This document shows, piece by piece, positions 26,344 to 34,320 of a stretch of DNA of 64,000 bases; within the stretch, counting starts at the first letter, position 1; each line of letters opens with the position of its first letter. Source of the DNA: Streptomyces sp. SCUT-3 (GTDB lineage Bacteria > Actinomycetota > Actinomycetes > Streptomycetales > Streptomycetaceae); assembly GCF_014083985.1 (NCBI RefSeq), contig NZ_CP046907.1, positions 2,460,001 through 2,524,000 of the forward strand, given 5' to 3'. Under the pieces are notes generated by a model. That model saw only the letters and a list, made by a program, of their open reading frames with translations. It was not told the DNA's origin and made no database searches. Position numbers and translations under genes: made by a program.

Positions 26344-26613
26344 GTGCTCGACTTGCGATCTTCGTTCGGCCTGGCTGTGCGGGCTGTCAGAACAGAGCTG
26401 GGATGGTCGCAGGAGCGTCTATCCGTGGAGTCAGGCCTAGACCGGACCTACGTGAGTGGCCTGGAGCGCGGACAGAGGAACCCCGCTCTACAGACGCTTG
26501 TGCGCCTCGCTGATGCCCTAGGGGTGCCTCTTCACGAGTTGGTCAAGCGCGCAGAGGAGGGGGCACGTGCCGTTCACCTTCAGTCAGGTGGCGACTCAAG
26601 CTTTAGCGACTGA
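26344..26613 (+). CDS. sgrAIC: Controller (C) protein of the SgrAI-type R-M system, XRE HTH
   Basis: 89 residues if started at GTG 26344 (GVLDLRSSFGLAV); GTG 26335 is possible. A compact XRE HTH: VRTELGWSQERLSVESGLDR followed by TYVSGLERGQRNPALQTLVR and LADALGVPLHELV, exactly the layout of R-M controller proteins such as C.PvuII. It should bind an operator upstream to delay and then boost endonuclease expression on entry into a new host, which suits a conjugative element. It overlaps the endonuclease start by 47 bp, so the two are translationally coupled. Confidence 0.85.
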   Translation: MLDLRSSFGLAVRAVRTELGWSQERLSVESGLDRTYVSGLERGQRNPALQTLVRLADALGVPLHELVKRAEEGARAVHLQSGGDSSFSD

Positions 26614-27592
26614 GGATCTGTGCATCACCGACTTGCGGGATGCGCCTATTCGTAATAGGTCTACGAAATTTCGGCTAGCTCAACAAAACATGCTGGCTTA
26701 CACGTTCCCGTCCTTCGTGCCAGGTTTCGCAGAAGCGGGCGTGAATGGCATGCCGTACGGGCAGATCATCGATAGGCCGATCGAAAACGCCAAGAAGGAA
26801 GGGCAGCTCCTCTATGGCGTAGATTTCAGCGTCTCCCCTGCTGCCGTAGCCAAGGTGGCCGGCGATATTTTCGAAATCATTTCGTCCGCTGTTCTTTGGA
26901 ATGCTGCAGCGCGTTGGAATTTCTATATGCGGACTGGAAGCTGGGTTTCGGCACCTCGCTATGCGAAGCCTAACACTCAGCCTGCTCCGTCGCGGCAGGT
27001 GGCTGTGCTCAATTTGCCTCGGGACTATGACTGGGTCCAACTGCTCGTGCCAGAGGCCCGGGATAAGATCGAGGAAATTAGAGCCGGGTTGGGAGGGAAG
27101 GAGCTGGGGCTCCCTACATCAACCCCGGACCTGGCTGTTGTTGTCGTGCCCGAGGAACTCAGGGAGCTGGATCTATGGGCTGATGGCTTGCCGGATCTGA
27201 AGCATCCGTCGCAAGCCGAACTTCGCCATGCGCACAAACTCGTTGAAGGGCGGGTGGAGCCGGGCGAAATAATTCTGGCCGTGGCGTTCAAAAAGAGCTT
27301 GCGCAGCGATAGGCTCTACCAGCCTTTGTATGAGGCCAATGTGATGCAGCTTCTGCTGGAGGGGAGGCTCGGTGCCCCCCGGGTGGAATTCGAAGTGCAT
27401 ACCTTGTCTCTCGAAGGAACGGACGCGCTGAACACGTATACAGCGGCCTCTCTGTATGCGGTTGCAGAGGACCGTCCGGACATCCATCGGGCGGTGAGAG
27501 AGCTTTACATCCCTGAGACTGCCACCCATCTCGTGAAAAGGTTCTTGGGATTCCTTAATGAGCGGATGTCTTTGGTGTCCACTCTCGGTTAA
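26567..27592 (+). CDS. sgrAIR: SgrAI-type restriction endonuclease
   Basis: 341 residues from GTG 26567. The sequence closely follows what I recall of SgrAI of S. griseus (338-339 residues): RNRSTKFRLAQQNMLAYTF, KVAGDIFEIISSAV, LGLPTSTPDLAVVVVPEE, and LAVAFKKSLRSDRLYQPLYE then ANVMQLLLEGRLGAP. The metal and catalytic residues of SgrAI fall at the same numbers: E103, D188, K242 and E301. SgrAI is a tetrameric type IIF enzyme that cuts CR/CCGGYG and forms run-on filaments with relaxed specificity when activated. Methyltransferase and controller are adjacent. No truncation is seen, so it should be active. Confidence 0.93.
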   Translation: MPFTFSQVATQALATEDLCITDLRDAPIRNRSTKFRLAQQNMLAYTFPSFVPGFAEAGVNGMPYGQIIDRPIENAKKEGQLLYGVDFSVSPAAVAKVAGDIFEIISSAVLWNAAARWNFYMRTGSWVSAPRYAKPNTQPAPSRQVAVLNLPRDYDWVQLLVPEARDKIEEIRAGLGGKELGLPTSTPDLAVVVVPEELRELDLWADGLPDLKHPSQAELRHAHKLVEGRVEPGEIILAVAFKKSLRSDRLYQPLYEANVMQLLLEGRLGAPRVEFEVHTLSLEGTDALNTYTAASLYAVAEDRPDIHRAVRELYIPETATHLVKRFLGFLNERMSLVSTLG

Positions 27593-27605
27593 GGGATCAG
27601 TGTAA

Positions 27606-28504
27606 GAGCTCGTAACACGATCTTGTTGAACTGCCCTGGTAGGCCGTGACCGGTGTGACGATTCGGCCGTTCGAGAGGGTGTGACTACCCGGCCGTGGAT
27701 CGTGGACGATGACCTGTGGGCGCTGATCGAGCCGCTCCTGCCACCCTGGCCCGAGAAGGCTCCCGGTCCACGGCCCGTGCCGGACCGGCTGTGCCTGCAG
27801 GGCATCCTCTACGTCCTGTACAACGACATCGCCTGGCAACTGCTCCCCCTTGAGCTGGGGTTCGGCTCTGGTCAGACCTGCTGGCGGCGCCTCGAGCGCT
27901 GGCAACAGGCCGGAGTCTTCGACCAACTGCACCGCGTCCTGCTCGCCAGGCTGCACGCGGCCGGCGAGCTGGACTGGTCCAGAGCATGCGTCGACGGTTC
28001 CCACGTCCGCGCCAAAAAGGGGGAGCCGACACCGGTCCGTCGCCGGTCGACCGGCGGAAGACGGGCAGCAAACACCACCTGATCTGCGACGGACGCGGCA
28101 CCCCGCTCAAGGTCATCACCACCGCGGCCAACGTCAACGACGTCACCCAGACCCTCGCCCTGGTCGACGGAGTCCCACCCGTCGCCGGCCGCCCGGGCCG
28201 ACCCCGCCGGCGCCCCGAGGCCCTCCTCGGAGACAAGGGCTACGACTCCAACCCCAACCGCCGCGAACTGCGCAAACGCCGGATCCTGCCGGTCATCTCC
28301 CGCAAGGGCAGGCCTAACATCAAGGGCCTGGGCAAGCTCCGCTACGTCGTCGAGCAGACCTTCGCCCTCCTCCACCAGTTCAAGCGCCTCGCCGTCCGCT
28401 GGGAACGCCGCACCGAGCTCCACGACGCCTTCGTCTCCCTCGCCTGCAGCCTCATCTGCTGGAGACGCCTCAAGAAGGCCAACTCATGATCGTGTTACGA
28501 GCTC
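27606..28504 (+). mobile_element. IS5-family (IS427-type) insertion sequence, 899 bp
   Basis: Perfect 17-bp terminal inverted repeats GAGCTCGTAACACGATC (27606-27622 and 28488-28504), flanked by a TAA duplication (27603-27605 and 28505-28507). Contains two overlapping transposase frames. It landed 13 bp after the endonuclease stop, between AICE cargo and backbone. It may have displaced the endonuclease terminator. Confidence 0.92.
27681..28489 (+). CDS. IS5-family transposase made by -1 frameshift
   Basis: The first frame (27681-28082) encodes the N-terminal domain (RPWIVDDDLWALIEPLLPPW) and the first catalytic Asp in ACVDGSHVRAKKG. The second frame (to 28489, -1 relative) carries SPVDRRKTGSKHHLICDG, the second Asp in ALLGDKGYDSN and the Glu in RYVVEQTFALLHQFKRL. 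The frames join at an AAAAAGGGGG slippery run (28014-28023), as in IS427-group elements that need programmed frameshifting. The full product would be about 270 residues. The slippery run argues that the split is functional and not decay. Confidence 0.9.
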
Positions 28505-28507
28505 TAA

Positions 28508-28690
28508 GGCTGCGGTCGGTAGAGCGGCTTTGGGCTGGAGCTGCTTTGGCGCGAGTGATCATGGCCCCGTAAGCTTCCGGCGCGTCGGGCAGTCTGTGGA
28601 CCTGCCCGGTAAGTCACGACGTTGGGGCCATGATCTTCGAGGCTCGCGCCAAAGCGGCTGCCTAAAGCCGTGGAGCCGACCGCCCCAGCC
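28508..28690. repeat. 180-bp imperfect palindrome at the cargo/backbone junction
   Basis: Centred near 28598. From outside in, the matched arms are GGCTGCGGTCGG with CCGACCGCCCCAGCC, AGCGGCTTTGGGC with GCCTAAAGCCGT, GCTTTGGCGCGAG with CTCGCGCCAAAGC, GATCATGGCCCC with GGGGCCATGATC, and the tip CGGGCAG with CTGCCCG around a 9-nt loop. As single-stranded DNA or RNA it would form one long hairpin. It starts 4 bp from the IS5 element's right end. No coding frame fits. The next 240 bp (28691-28929) hold no clear gene. Confidence 0.7.
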
Positions 28691-28929
28691 ACGACGTACC
28701 CCTTCTCTGGCATCAGGCGGCTGATTGTTGTGCGCGCGGCACGGGCGCCGGCCGGGCTGGAGCGGGGCGGAGACAGGAGCGCAGGCCCGGCCGGGGGCCG
28801 GGCCGCGCGCGGTGAGCGGAGCGAGCCGCCTTGAACCAGTAGGGAGAGTTTGAATCATGCTCGTGCTGCTGGTCGTTGATGCTGCTCTTGCGCCTGGTGG
28901 TCGCTGACTCTTGGTGTAGAACCCTGGGT

Positions 28930-29781
28930 ATGGGGAGTGAGCGGCGCGAGCAGATGAGGGTACTTGGGGCGCGTCTTCGGGCACTGCGTGCGGATGCCGG
29001 CCTGACGGGTGCTGCTCTGGCGCAGCGGGCCGGTGTGGGCCAACCAACGGTCTCCAAGGTGGAGAACGGACGCATGGTTCCGAGTTTCGATGTGCTGGAC
29101 CGGTTGTCTCGGGCGCTCGGACTCGATGAGTCGGCCGCCGGTGAGGTCCGCGAGTTGCTGGCCGCGGTTGAGGCTGCGGTGGAGATCGGTTCCGGCCCCG
29201 ATGCGGACTCCTCCGATGGTGCCGTCGTGGACGAGACGGTCCGCGGTGCTCGGCTGGTGCGCTCCTTCCAGTGCGTGGTCCTTCCTGCCATGCTCCAGAG
29301 TGCCGAGTACGCCCGGCACGTCTTTCAGGCTTCGCCGGATCTCGACGCTGAGGCGGTCGGCCGGGCCGTTTCTGCTCGTGTGGAGCGGCAGAGCTTGTTG
29401 TATGAACCGGGGCGTCAGTCGGTGTTCGTGGTGACGGAGGCGGTGCTGCGGACGTGGCCCGGGACGCCGTCGCTGATGCTCGCCCAGCTCGATCGACTGC
29501 TGGCTGTCGAGAGTCTGGGCACGGTCAGGCTCGGGGTCATCCCGTGGCGTCGGCCGGTGCCAGTGCTGCCTCGTCATGGCTTCACGCTCTGCGACCGGCA
29601 GGCCGTTGTGGTGGAGGCGTTCCCGGGCGAGCGGGTCTTGACCGAGGCGGATGACCTCGCCCGGTACGAGGAGATGTTCGGCCGCTTCGAGGGCGCTGCC
29701 GTCTTCGGTGGTGAAGTGCGGGATCTGCTGTTGCAGGTGATGGAGGAGTTCCGGGAGCTAGAGGTCAACATCACTCAGTAG
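28930..29781 (+). CDS. XRE-family regulator with DUF5753 domain
   Basis: 283 residues, ATG 28930. The N-terminal HTH reads LGARLRALRADAGLTGAALA, then QRAGVGQPTVSKVENGR. From about residue 95 comes a DUF5753 domain (IVLPAMLQSAEYAR-like VVLPAMLQSAEYARHVF, VERQSLLYEPGRQSVFVVTE, LGVIPWRRPVPVLPRHGFTL, VVVEAFPGERVLTEADDLARY). Streptomyces carry dozens of such proteins, many paired with a small DUF397 partner, which is absent here. Its place at the start of the AICE backbone, before an ATPase-kinase and an HTH/phosphatase pair, suggests it regulates the element or senses the host. Target unknown. Confidence 0.87.
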   Translation: MGSERREQMRVLGARLRALRADAGLTGAALAQRAGVGQPTVSKVENGRMVPSFDVLDRLSRALGLDESAAGEVRELLAAVEAAVEIGSGPDADSSDGAVVDETVRGARLVRSFQCVVLPAMLQSAEYARHVFQASPDLDAEAVGRAVSARVERQSLLYEPGRQSVFVVTEAVLRTWPGTPSLMLAQLDRLLAVESLGTVRLGVIPWRRPVPVLPRHGFTLCDRQAVVVEAFPGERVLTEADDLARYEEMFGRFEGAAVFGGEVRDLLLQVMEEFRELEVNITQ

Positions 29782-29844
29782 AGGAATAATTCCTCTGTAT
29801 GCCTGGATTGGCGTCACCCATGGGAATACTCTGTTTCTCGTGCT

Positions 29845-29860
29845 GTCTAGCCCTCTAGAC
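29845..29860. promoter_or_regulatory. CTAG operator, copy 1
   Basis: A palindrome GTCTAGCCCTCTAGAC, 13 bp before the HATPase start. One of a family of CTGTCTAG half-sites at 30393, 32141, 32186, 32220 and 35761 that all precede AICE genes. Confidence 0.75.
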
Positions 29861-29873
29861 GAGGAGTGTTTCC

Positions 29874-30263
29874 GTGTTCACCAAGTGGTGCCGCGCCTTC
29901 CCTGGCCTGCCGGACCAGGTGGCCGAAGCCCGTCACTTCGTAGCTGCGTTACTCCAGGAGTGGGGGCGCGCCGACGATGGAGTCCTGGTCGTCGGAGAAC
30001 TGGCGGCCAACGCCGTACGCCACACGCTGAGCGGGAAGGCCGGCGGCTGGTTCCTCGTGATCGTCGGCTTCGGAACGGGCTTCGTGCGCATCGAGGTGAT
30101 TGATCAGGGTGGCGGCGGTGTGCCGGCGATGCGTGACGTGACCAGTCTGGAAGAGGGTGGTCGCGGACTGGCGCTGGTGGCGGCCTGCGCGAAGGATTGG
30201 GGCACCAAGACTCTGCCGAAAGGCTCCTCGGTGTGGGCGGATCTGGTGCGGGAGGGAGCGTGA
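29874..30263 (+). CDS. HATPase domain protein, anti-sigma/RsbW-like kinase
   Basis: 129 residues from GTG 29874 (GAGGAG 10 bases upstream). A stand-alone GHKL ATPase: N box GELAANAVRHTLSG, G1 VIDQGGGGVPAM, G2 GGRGLALVAACAKDWGT. Such proteins in actinobacteria bind sigma factors or phosphorylate anti-anti-sigma proteins. Its partner may be the sigma-like HTH protein at 30436, and the PP2C-type protein at 31284 could reverse its action. A CTAG palindrome overlaps its promoter. Confidence 0.85.
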   Translation: MFTKWCRAFPGLPDQVAEARHFVAALLQEWGRADDGVLVVGELAANAVRHTLSGKAGGWFLVIVGFGTGFVRIEVIDQGGGGVPAMRDVTSLEEGGRGLALVAACAKDWGTKTLPKGSSVWADLVREGA

Positions 30264-30392
30264 CCGCACCTGGCCTGTTCCTGCTCGGCGGCCGTGTGGG
30301 CGGCGGGGGGTGAGTCCTCGGGGGGTGCCTCGGCGTCGGTCAGGCCTCTACGCGATAGGTGTCCGGTCGGGACGACAGCTCCCGCCTGTTTC

Positions 30393-30408
30393 GTCTAGGG
30401 GCCTAGAC
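30393..30408. promoter_or_regulatory. CTAG operator, copy 2
   Basis: A palindrome GTCTAGGGGCCTAGAC, 27 bp before the HTH regulator start at 30436; same half-site as copy 1, with a 4-bp GGGC spacer region. Confidence 0.75.
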
Positions 30409-30435
30409 TCTTGGGCGAGGCTGGGAGGTGAGGAC

Positions 30436-31287
30436 ATGTCGGACGAGTTGCAGCGGATCATGGCGATCGATGATCCGTACCTGCTCCTGCGTGAGGTCAC
30501 GGCCCGGTTGGCCGATGCGCAGCGGGAGGTCACCGAGCTCGCTCGGCTGCGGCGCCGTGTGGTGCAGGACCTTCACGCCCAGGGGCTGTCGTACGCGCAG
30601 ATCGCGGCGAAGGCCGGCCTCAGCCGCGGACGCATTCACCAGATTCGCCACACCGGCCCGGCGCCCGAGGGTGCCTTCCTCGGATCGGGTGCTGTCACGG
30701 TCGCGACGCCGTTGCGGCGGGACGACGAGCGGGGGCGCACGGTCGTCGCAGTGGACGACGTCAGTTCCGGCAAGCGGCTGGAAGACCTGGCGCGGTCGTA
30801 CGGGCTCGAGGTCACCTCCGAGCATGTGCCGGTGAGCGGAGAGATCGACCTCAACCGTGATGGCCTGGTCGTCGTCTGCGGGCCGCGGATGTCCCAGGAC
30901 ATGTGGAACACCTACGCCCAGGACCCCGTACTGCGCTGGGAGCGGGCGGAAGACGGGCCCTGGACGGTCGTGGACCGGCTCACCGGCACCGTGCACCGGT
31001 CGGGGCAGGACAGTGATCCGGCCCGGCCGTACGACGTCGGCTATCTCGGTCGTCTGCTGCGCCCGGACGGCAAGGGCTCGCTCCTCGCCATCGCCGGTAT
31101 CCACACGCAAGGATCGCTCGGCGTCGTCCAGCTGCTCGCCTCCGACCTGAACTCCCTGTGGGGTCAGGTCGGGGAGCACCGGTTCTCCACCCTGGTGGGG
31201 GTCGAGTACGACCCGGAGACCAGTGAGCCGCGGTCCGTAGAACTGGTCTGCCCGCTCTACCGTCACGACGAGGAGACGGCCGGGTGA
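30436..31287 (+). CDS. Sigma-like HTH regulator of the AICE
   Basis: 283 residues from ATG 30436 with GGAGGTGAGG upstream. The N-terminus has a coiled helix (LLLREVTARLADAQREVTEL) then a sigma-70 region 4-like HTH: LHAQGLSYAQIAAKAGLSRG then RIHQIRHTG. The remaining ~190 residues (GLVVVCGPRMSQDMWNTYAQ, LLAIAGIHTQGSLGVVQLLA) form an alpha/beta sensor domain, seen in other AICE regulators, that may bind a nucleotide-like ligand. It overlaps the phosphatase gene by 4 bp. A CTAG palindrome sits at its promoter, so it is a good candidate for the factor reading that operator. Confidence 0.8.
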   Translation: MSDELQRIMAIDDPYLLLREVTARLADAQREVTELARLRRRVVQDLHAQGLSYAQIAAKAGLSRGRIHQIRHTGPAPEGAFLGSGAVTVATPLRRDDERGRTVVAVDDVSSGKRLEDLARSYGLEVTSEHVPVSGEIDLNRDGLVVVCGPRMSQDMWNTYAQDPVLRWERAEDGPWTVVDRLTGTVHRSGQDSDPARPYDVGYLGRLLRPDGKGSLLAIAGIHTQGSLGVVQLLASDLNSLWGQVGEHRFSTLVGVEYDPETSEPRSVELVCPLYRHDEETAG

Positions 31288-32105
31288 GGCTCGCCCTCGG
31301 CACCTCGCCGTCCGGGCCGGACAGCGAGAACGAGGACTTCGCCGCTGCCGCTCCCGGTGTCGCTGTGCTCCTCGACGGTGCCGGCGTGGCAGGCGCGGAA
31401 ACCGGGTGTGTGCACGGTGTCGCCTGGTTCTCCGGAATGCTGGGAGCGCTGCTGCTGCGCACCCTCGCTGCGCGTCCGGCCTGGTCGCTCGTCGAGTGCC
31501 TGGCCGACTCCATCCGTGCCACCCGCTCGCTCCACGAGGACGTCTGCGACCTGGGCTACCGGGCCAGTCCGACCAGTACGGTCGTTGCCGTCCGGGCTCG
31601 TGACGGACTGCTCGAACACCTCGTGCTCGGTGACTCCTCACTGCTCCTCGTGCAGCGGAGCGGGAACTGTTCCGTGGTCACCGACCGGCGCCTGGACGAG
31701 GTCGGCGCACGCCTGCGCGGGGCGGTCGACGAGCTGCCCACCGGTTCGCCGGAGCATGCCGCCGCACTGGCCGAGTACCGGGACGCCCTGACCTCTCTTC
31801 GCAACCGGCCGGGCGGTTTCTGGATCGCCGGCCCCGATCCACTCGCGGCCGAGCACGCGGTGACCGGCGCGGTGCCGCTGGACTCCCTGGCCTCGGTGAC
31901 GCTGTTGAGCGACGGGGCGACGCGTCTGGTGGACCGCTTCGGACTCGCCTCGTGGGACGAGGCCTTGGCCGTCCTCGACTCCACCGGCCCGGACGAGCTG
32001 ATCCGCCGGACCCGCGAAGCGGAAGACAGCGACCCCGACGGTCGACACTGGCCGCGGGGCAAAGCTCACGACGACGCCACTGTCCTGCACTGGGTGCTCT
32101 CGTAG
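31284..32105 (+). CDS. PP2C-like serine/threonine phosphatase
   Basis: 273 residues, GTG 31284, overlapping the HTH gene by GTGA. PP2C metal-binding motifs: NEDFAAAAPGVAVLLDGAGV (first Asp pair), VVAVRARDGLLEHLVLGDSS (second), LLSDGATRLVDRFG and KAHDDATVLHWVL (C-terminal D-D). The protein should dephosphorylate Ser/Thr residues in a metal-dependent way. Next to a GHKL kinase and a sigma-like HTH protein it suggests a partner-switching module inside the AICE. The coupling to the HTH gene hints that the HTH regulator is the phosphoprotein or works in complex. Confidence 0.8.
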   Translation: MRLALGTSPSGPDSENEDFAAAAPGVAVLLDGAGVAGAETGCVHGVAWFSGMLGALLLRTLAARPAWSLVECLADSIRATRSLHEDVCDLGYRASPTSTVVAVRARDGLLEHLVLGDSSLLLVQRSGNCSVVTDRRLDEVGARLRGAVDELPTGSPEHAAALAEYRDALTSLRNRPGGFWIAGPDPLAAEHAVTGAVPLDSLASVTLLSDGATRLVDRFGLASWDEALAVLDSTGPDELIRRTREAEDSDPDGRHWPRGKAHDDATVLHWVLS

Positions 32106-32139
32106 AGCGTCGGCAGCCTCACCGACGCGACACTCGTAC

Positions 32140-32232
32140 ACCCCCCTAGACAGTTGACGGGGCATCGCGTTACGGTAATCGTCAACCCCCCTAGACAGTT
32201 CGGGCGGGTTGCCCCCGTGCTGTCTAGGGGGG
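32140..32232. promoter_or_regulatory. Cluster of three CTAG half-site operators
   Basis: CCCCCCTAGACAG at 32141-32153 and 32186-32198 is repeated, and its reverse complement CTGTCTAGGGGGG lies at 32220-32232, giving two direct copies 45 bp apart and one inverted. The last pair forms an inverted repeat around 21 bp, 56 bp before the gene at 32288. It likely controls the transfer operon. Confidence 0.75.
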
Positions 32233-32287
32233 TATTCAGTTCGGCTCGGCGTCCATGACGGGCGCCCGACCAAGTGAGGTTCACACA

Positions 32288-32635
32288 ATGCGCGTCATCC
32301 CTGTGGACACTTCGGCCGCCACGCTGCTGGTCACGAAGCTGCCCGAGGTCAAGGTGAGGGACCGGCAGACCGGTGAGGTGGCCGTGGACCCGGTGACCAA
32401 CGACCGGCTCATGGTTCTGGAGCTGGTGTTCATCGCCGAGGGCGGTTCGGACATGATCAAGGTCACCGTCCCCGAGAAGGGCATCGGGGAGGGCCTGGTC
32501 ATGGGTGCGCCGGTCTTCCTGTCCGGCCTGGTGGCACGGCCCTGGGAGAGCGAGTTCGGCGGCCGCGCCCGGCACGGCATCGCCTACCGGGCAGACGCCG
32601 TCATGGTCGGCGCCCCGGCGACGGCGCGGGGCTGA
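32288..32635 (+). CDS. Conserved AICE protein upstream of the transfer ATPase
   Basis: 115 residues, ATG 32288. Beta-rich and soluble: ATLLVTKLPEVKVRDRQTGE, LELVFIAEGGSDMIKVTVPE, LVARPWESEFGGRARHGIAY. Proteins with VTKLPEVK-x-R-x-x-x-GE and RPWE-x-x-F motifs recur just before the FtsK-like gene in pSAM2/SLP1-type elements. The function is not established. It lies 5 bp before the transfer ATPase, so both are in one operon driven from the CTAG operator cluster. An OB-like fold is my guess. Confidence 0.7.
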   Translation: MRVIPVDTSAATLLVTKLPEVKVRDRQTGEVAVDPVTNDRLMVLELVFIAEGGSDMIKVTVPEKGIGEGLVMGAPVFLSGLVARPWESEFGGRARHGIAYRADAVMVGAPATARG

Positions 32636-32640
32636 GCGTC

Positions 32641-33999
32641 ATGTCTGATGCCCTGTGGGTCCTGGTACCGGTGCTGCTGGTGGTGGCCGCGCTGGTCGCG
32701 GTGCGCCGTCGACTGCCGGTTCTGTTCTGGTGGCTGGTCGGATATCCGGTCGTCACGCTGCGGGTGCTCACCTCGTACCGGGCCACCATGGATGCCTGCG
32801 GCCTGACGGTGCCGGCCTCGGCCGTACGTCGGGCCACGGCCCGGATGATGGGGCGGCAGGCTGCTCCCGTACCCCCTCGGCGGTCGCTGCCGCTGCCGAC
32901 CGGATCCGGGCTCGTGATGCGGCTGCGCATGGCGGCCGGGCAGGCGCCCGAGGATTTCACCGCCTCGGCCGACCGGCTGCGGCACGCCTGGGGTGCGCAC
33001 GCTGTGCATGTCCGTCTCACCAAGCCGGGACGGCTGGAACTGCGGCTGGTCGGCTGGGACGTTCTTGCCGACGTCCGGCCCGCCCGGCGGTGGCTGCGGA
33101 CCGGTCCGCTGTCTCTGCCGCTGGCGTTGCGCGAAGACGGGCACTGGCACGTCCGGGACTTCCGTACCGTGCCGCACGAACTGATCCTCGGCGCCACGCA
33201 GTCGGGTAAGTCCGTCTACCTGCGCAACCTGCTGTGCGGGCTGGCCCGCCAACCCGTCGCGCTCGTCGGCATCGACTGCAAATGGGGCGTCGAACTGACT
33301 CCGTTCGCCCCTCGTTTGTCAGCGCTCGCCGATACGCCGGGCCGTACGAACGACCTCCTGGACGCCCTGGTGGAGGAGATGGAAGCGCGGTTCCGCCTGA
33401 TCGGCGTGACGGGCGGGACCGGTCCGGACGCTGTGCTCACCTCAGACGTCTGGGGGCTGCCGGAGAAGCTGCGGCCGGTGCCGGTCGTGGTCGTCGTCGA
33501 CGAGGTTGCCGAACTCTTCCTCGCCGCGAGCAAGGACGACGAGAAGCGGCGGGACGCCATGGTCACCAAGCTCATCCGGCTCGCCCAGCTCGGCCGCGCG
33601 GCCGGCATCTACCTGGAGGTGTGCGGGCAGCGCTTGGGCGCCGAACTCGGCAAGGGCGCCACCATGCTCCGTGCCCAGCTCACCGGACGGGTCTGCCACC
33701 GCGTCAACGACGAGACCTCCGCCAACATGGCGCTCGGCGACATCGCACCGGAAGCCGCGCTGGCCGCAACTTCCATCCCGGCCGAGCGGCCCGGCGTCGC
33801 TGTCGTCGGCGACTCTTCCGGCGGCTGGTCCCGCATCCGCTCGCCCCACCTCACCCTCGACGACGCGGCGGCCGTCTGCCGCGACACCTCGGACCTGATC
33901 CCGGAACTGACCCGCCTCGACTCCTTCCGGCCCCTCGTGGCCGAGAAGCCCGCCGGGCCTTCCCCTGCCGCGCCCACCGCTCGCCCGGTGACCGAGTAG
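32641..33999 (+). CDS. TraB/FtsK-type DNA transfer ATPase
   Basis: 452 residues. Two N-terminal membrane helices (LWVLVPVLLVVAALVAVRRR and LPVLFWWLVGYPVVTLRVL), then an FtsK motor: Walker A LILGATQSGKSVYLRN (about residue 182), Walker B VPVVVVVDEVAELFLAASKD, and IYLEVCGQRLGAELG with LRAQLTGRVCHRVND. Streptomyces AICEs and plasmids need only one such hexameric translocase to move double-stranded DNA between mycelial compartments. No C-terminal gamma HTH is obvious, though the last 50 residues are Pro/Ala-rich. It is the only transfer motor in the element and appears intact. Confidence 0.92.
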   Translation: MSDALWVLVPVLLVVAALVAVRRRLPVLFWWLVGYPVVTLRVLTSYRATMDACGLTVPASAVRRATARMMGRQAAPVPPRRSLPLPTGSGLVMRLRMAAGQAPEDFTASADRLRHAWGAHAVHVRLTKPGRLELRLVGWDVLADVRPARRWLRTGPLSLPLALREDGHWHVRDFRTVPHELILGATQSGKSVYLRNLLCGLARQPVALVGIDCKWGVELTPFAPRLSALADTPGRTNDLLDALVEEMEARFRLIGVTGGTGPDAVLTSDVWGLPEKLRPVPVVVVVDEVAELFLAASKDDEKRRDAMVTKLIRLAQLGRAAGIYLEVCGQRLGAELGKGATMLRAQLTGRVCHRVNDETSANMALGDIAPEAALAATSIPAERPGVAVVGDSSGGWSRIRSPHLTLDDAAAVCRDTSDLIPELTRLDSFRPLVAEKPAGPSPAAPTARPVTE

Positions 34000-34084
34000 C
34001 CGCGCTCCTTAATTCCCACGGCCGGCGTGACCGCCTCACGCCACGTCCCTACCCCTCCCATGCCCGGAACCGGAAGGAAGCCCT

Positions 34085-34297
34085 GTGTCACGCCCCTCCA
34101 TCGCCGAAATCAGCGCGCTCATCGCAGACCTGGCCGCGCTCCGTCGGAACCGCACCTCCGCCGAGTACGCCGTGCTCATGAACCGCAAGGCGGACCTGTT
34201 GGAGCGCATCGCCGCTCACGCGCCCGGCGACGTCGAGGCAGCCAAGGTGGCTCGCCTCGCCCGTGAGCGTGCCGAATCGCTCAGGTCCACCGACTGA
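34085..34297 (+). CDS. Small helical AICE protein of unknown function
   Basis: 70 residues from GTG 34085 with GGAAGG just upstream. The sequence is all-helical and charged (IAEISALIADLAALRRNRTS, YAVLMNRKADLLERIAAHAP), likely a coiled-coil dimer. Similar small proteins sit between the FtsK-type gene and the spd genes in pSAM2-like elements. A role in transfer regulation is possible but unproven. Confidence 0.7.
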   Translation: MSRPSIAEISALIADLAALRRNRTSAEYAVLMNRKADLLERIAAHAPGDVEAAKVARLARERAESLRSTD

Positions 34298-34320
34298 TCG
34301 CGTCAGAAGGAGACGAGTCG

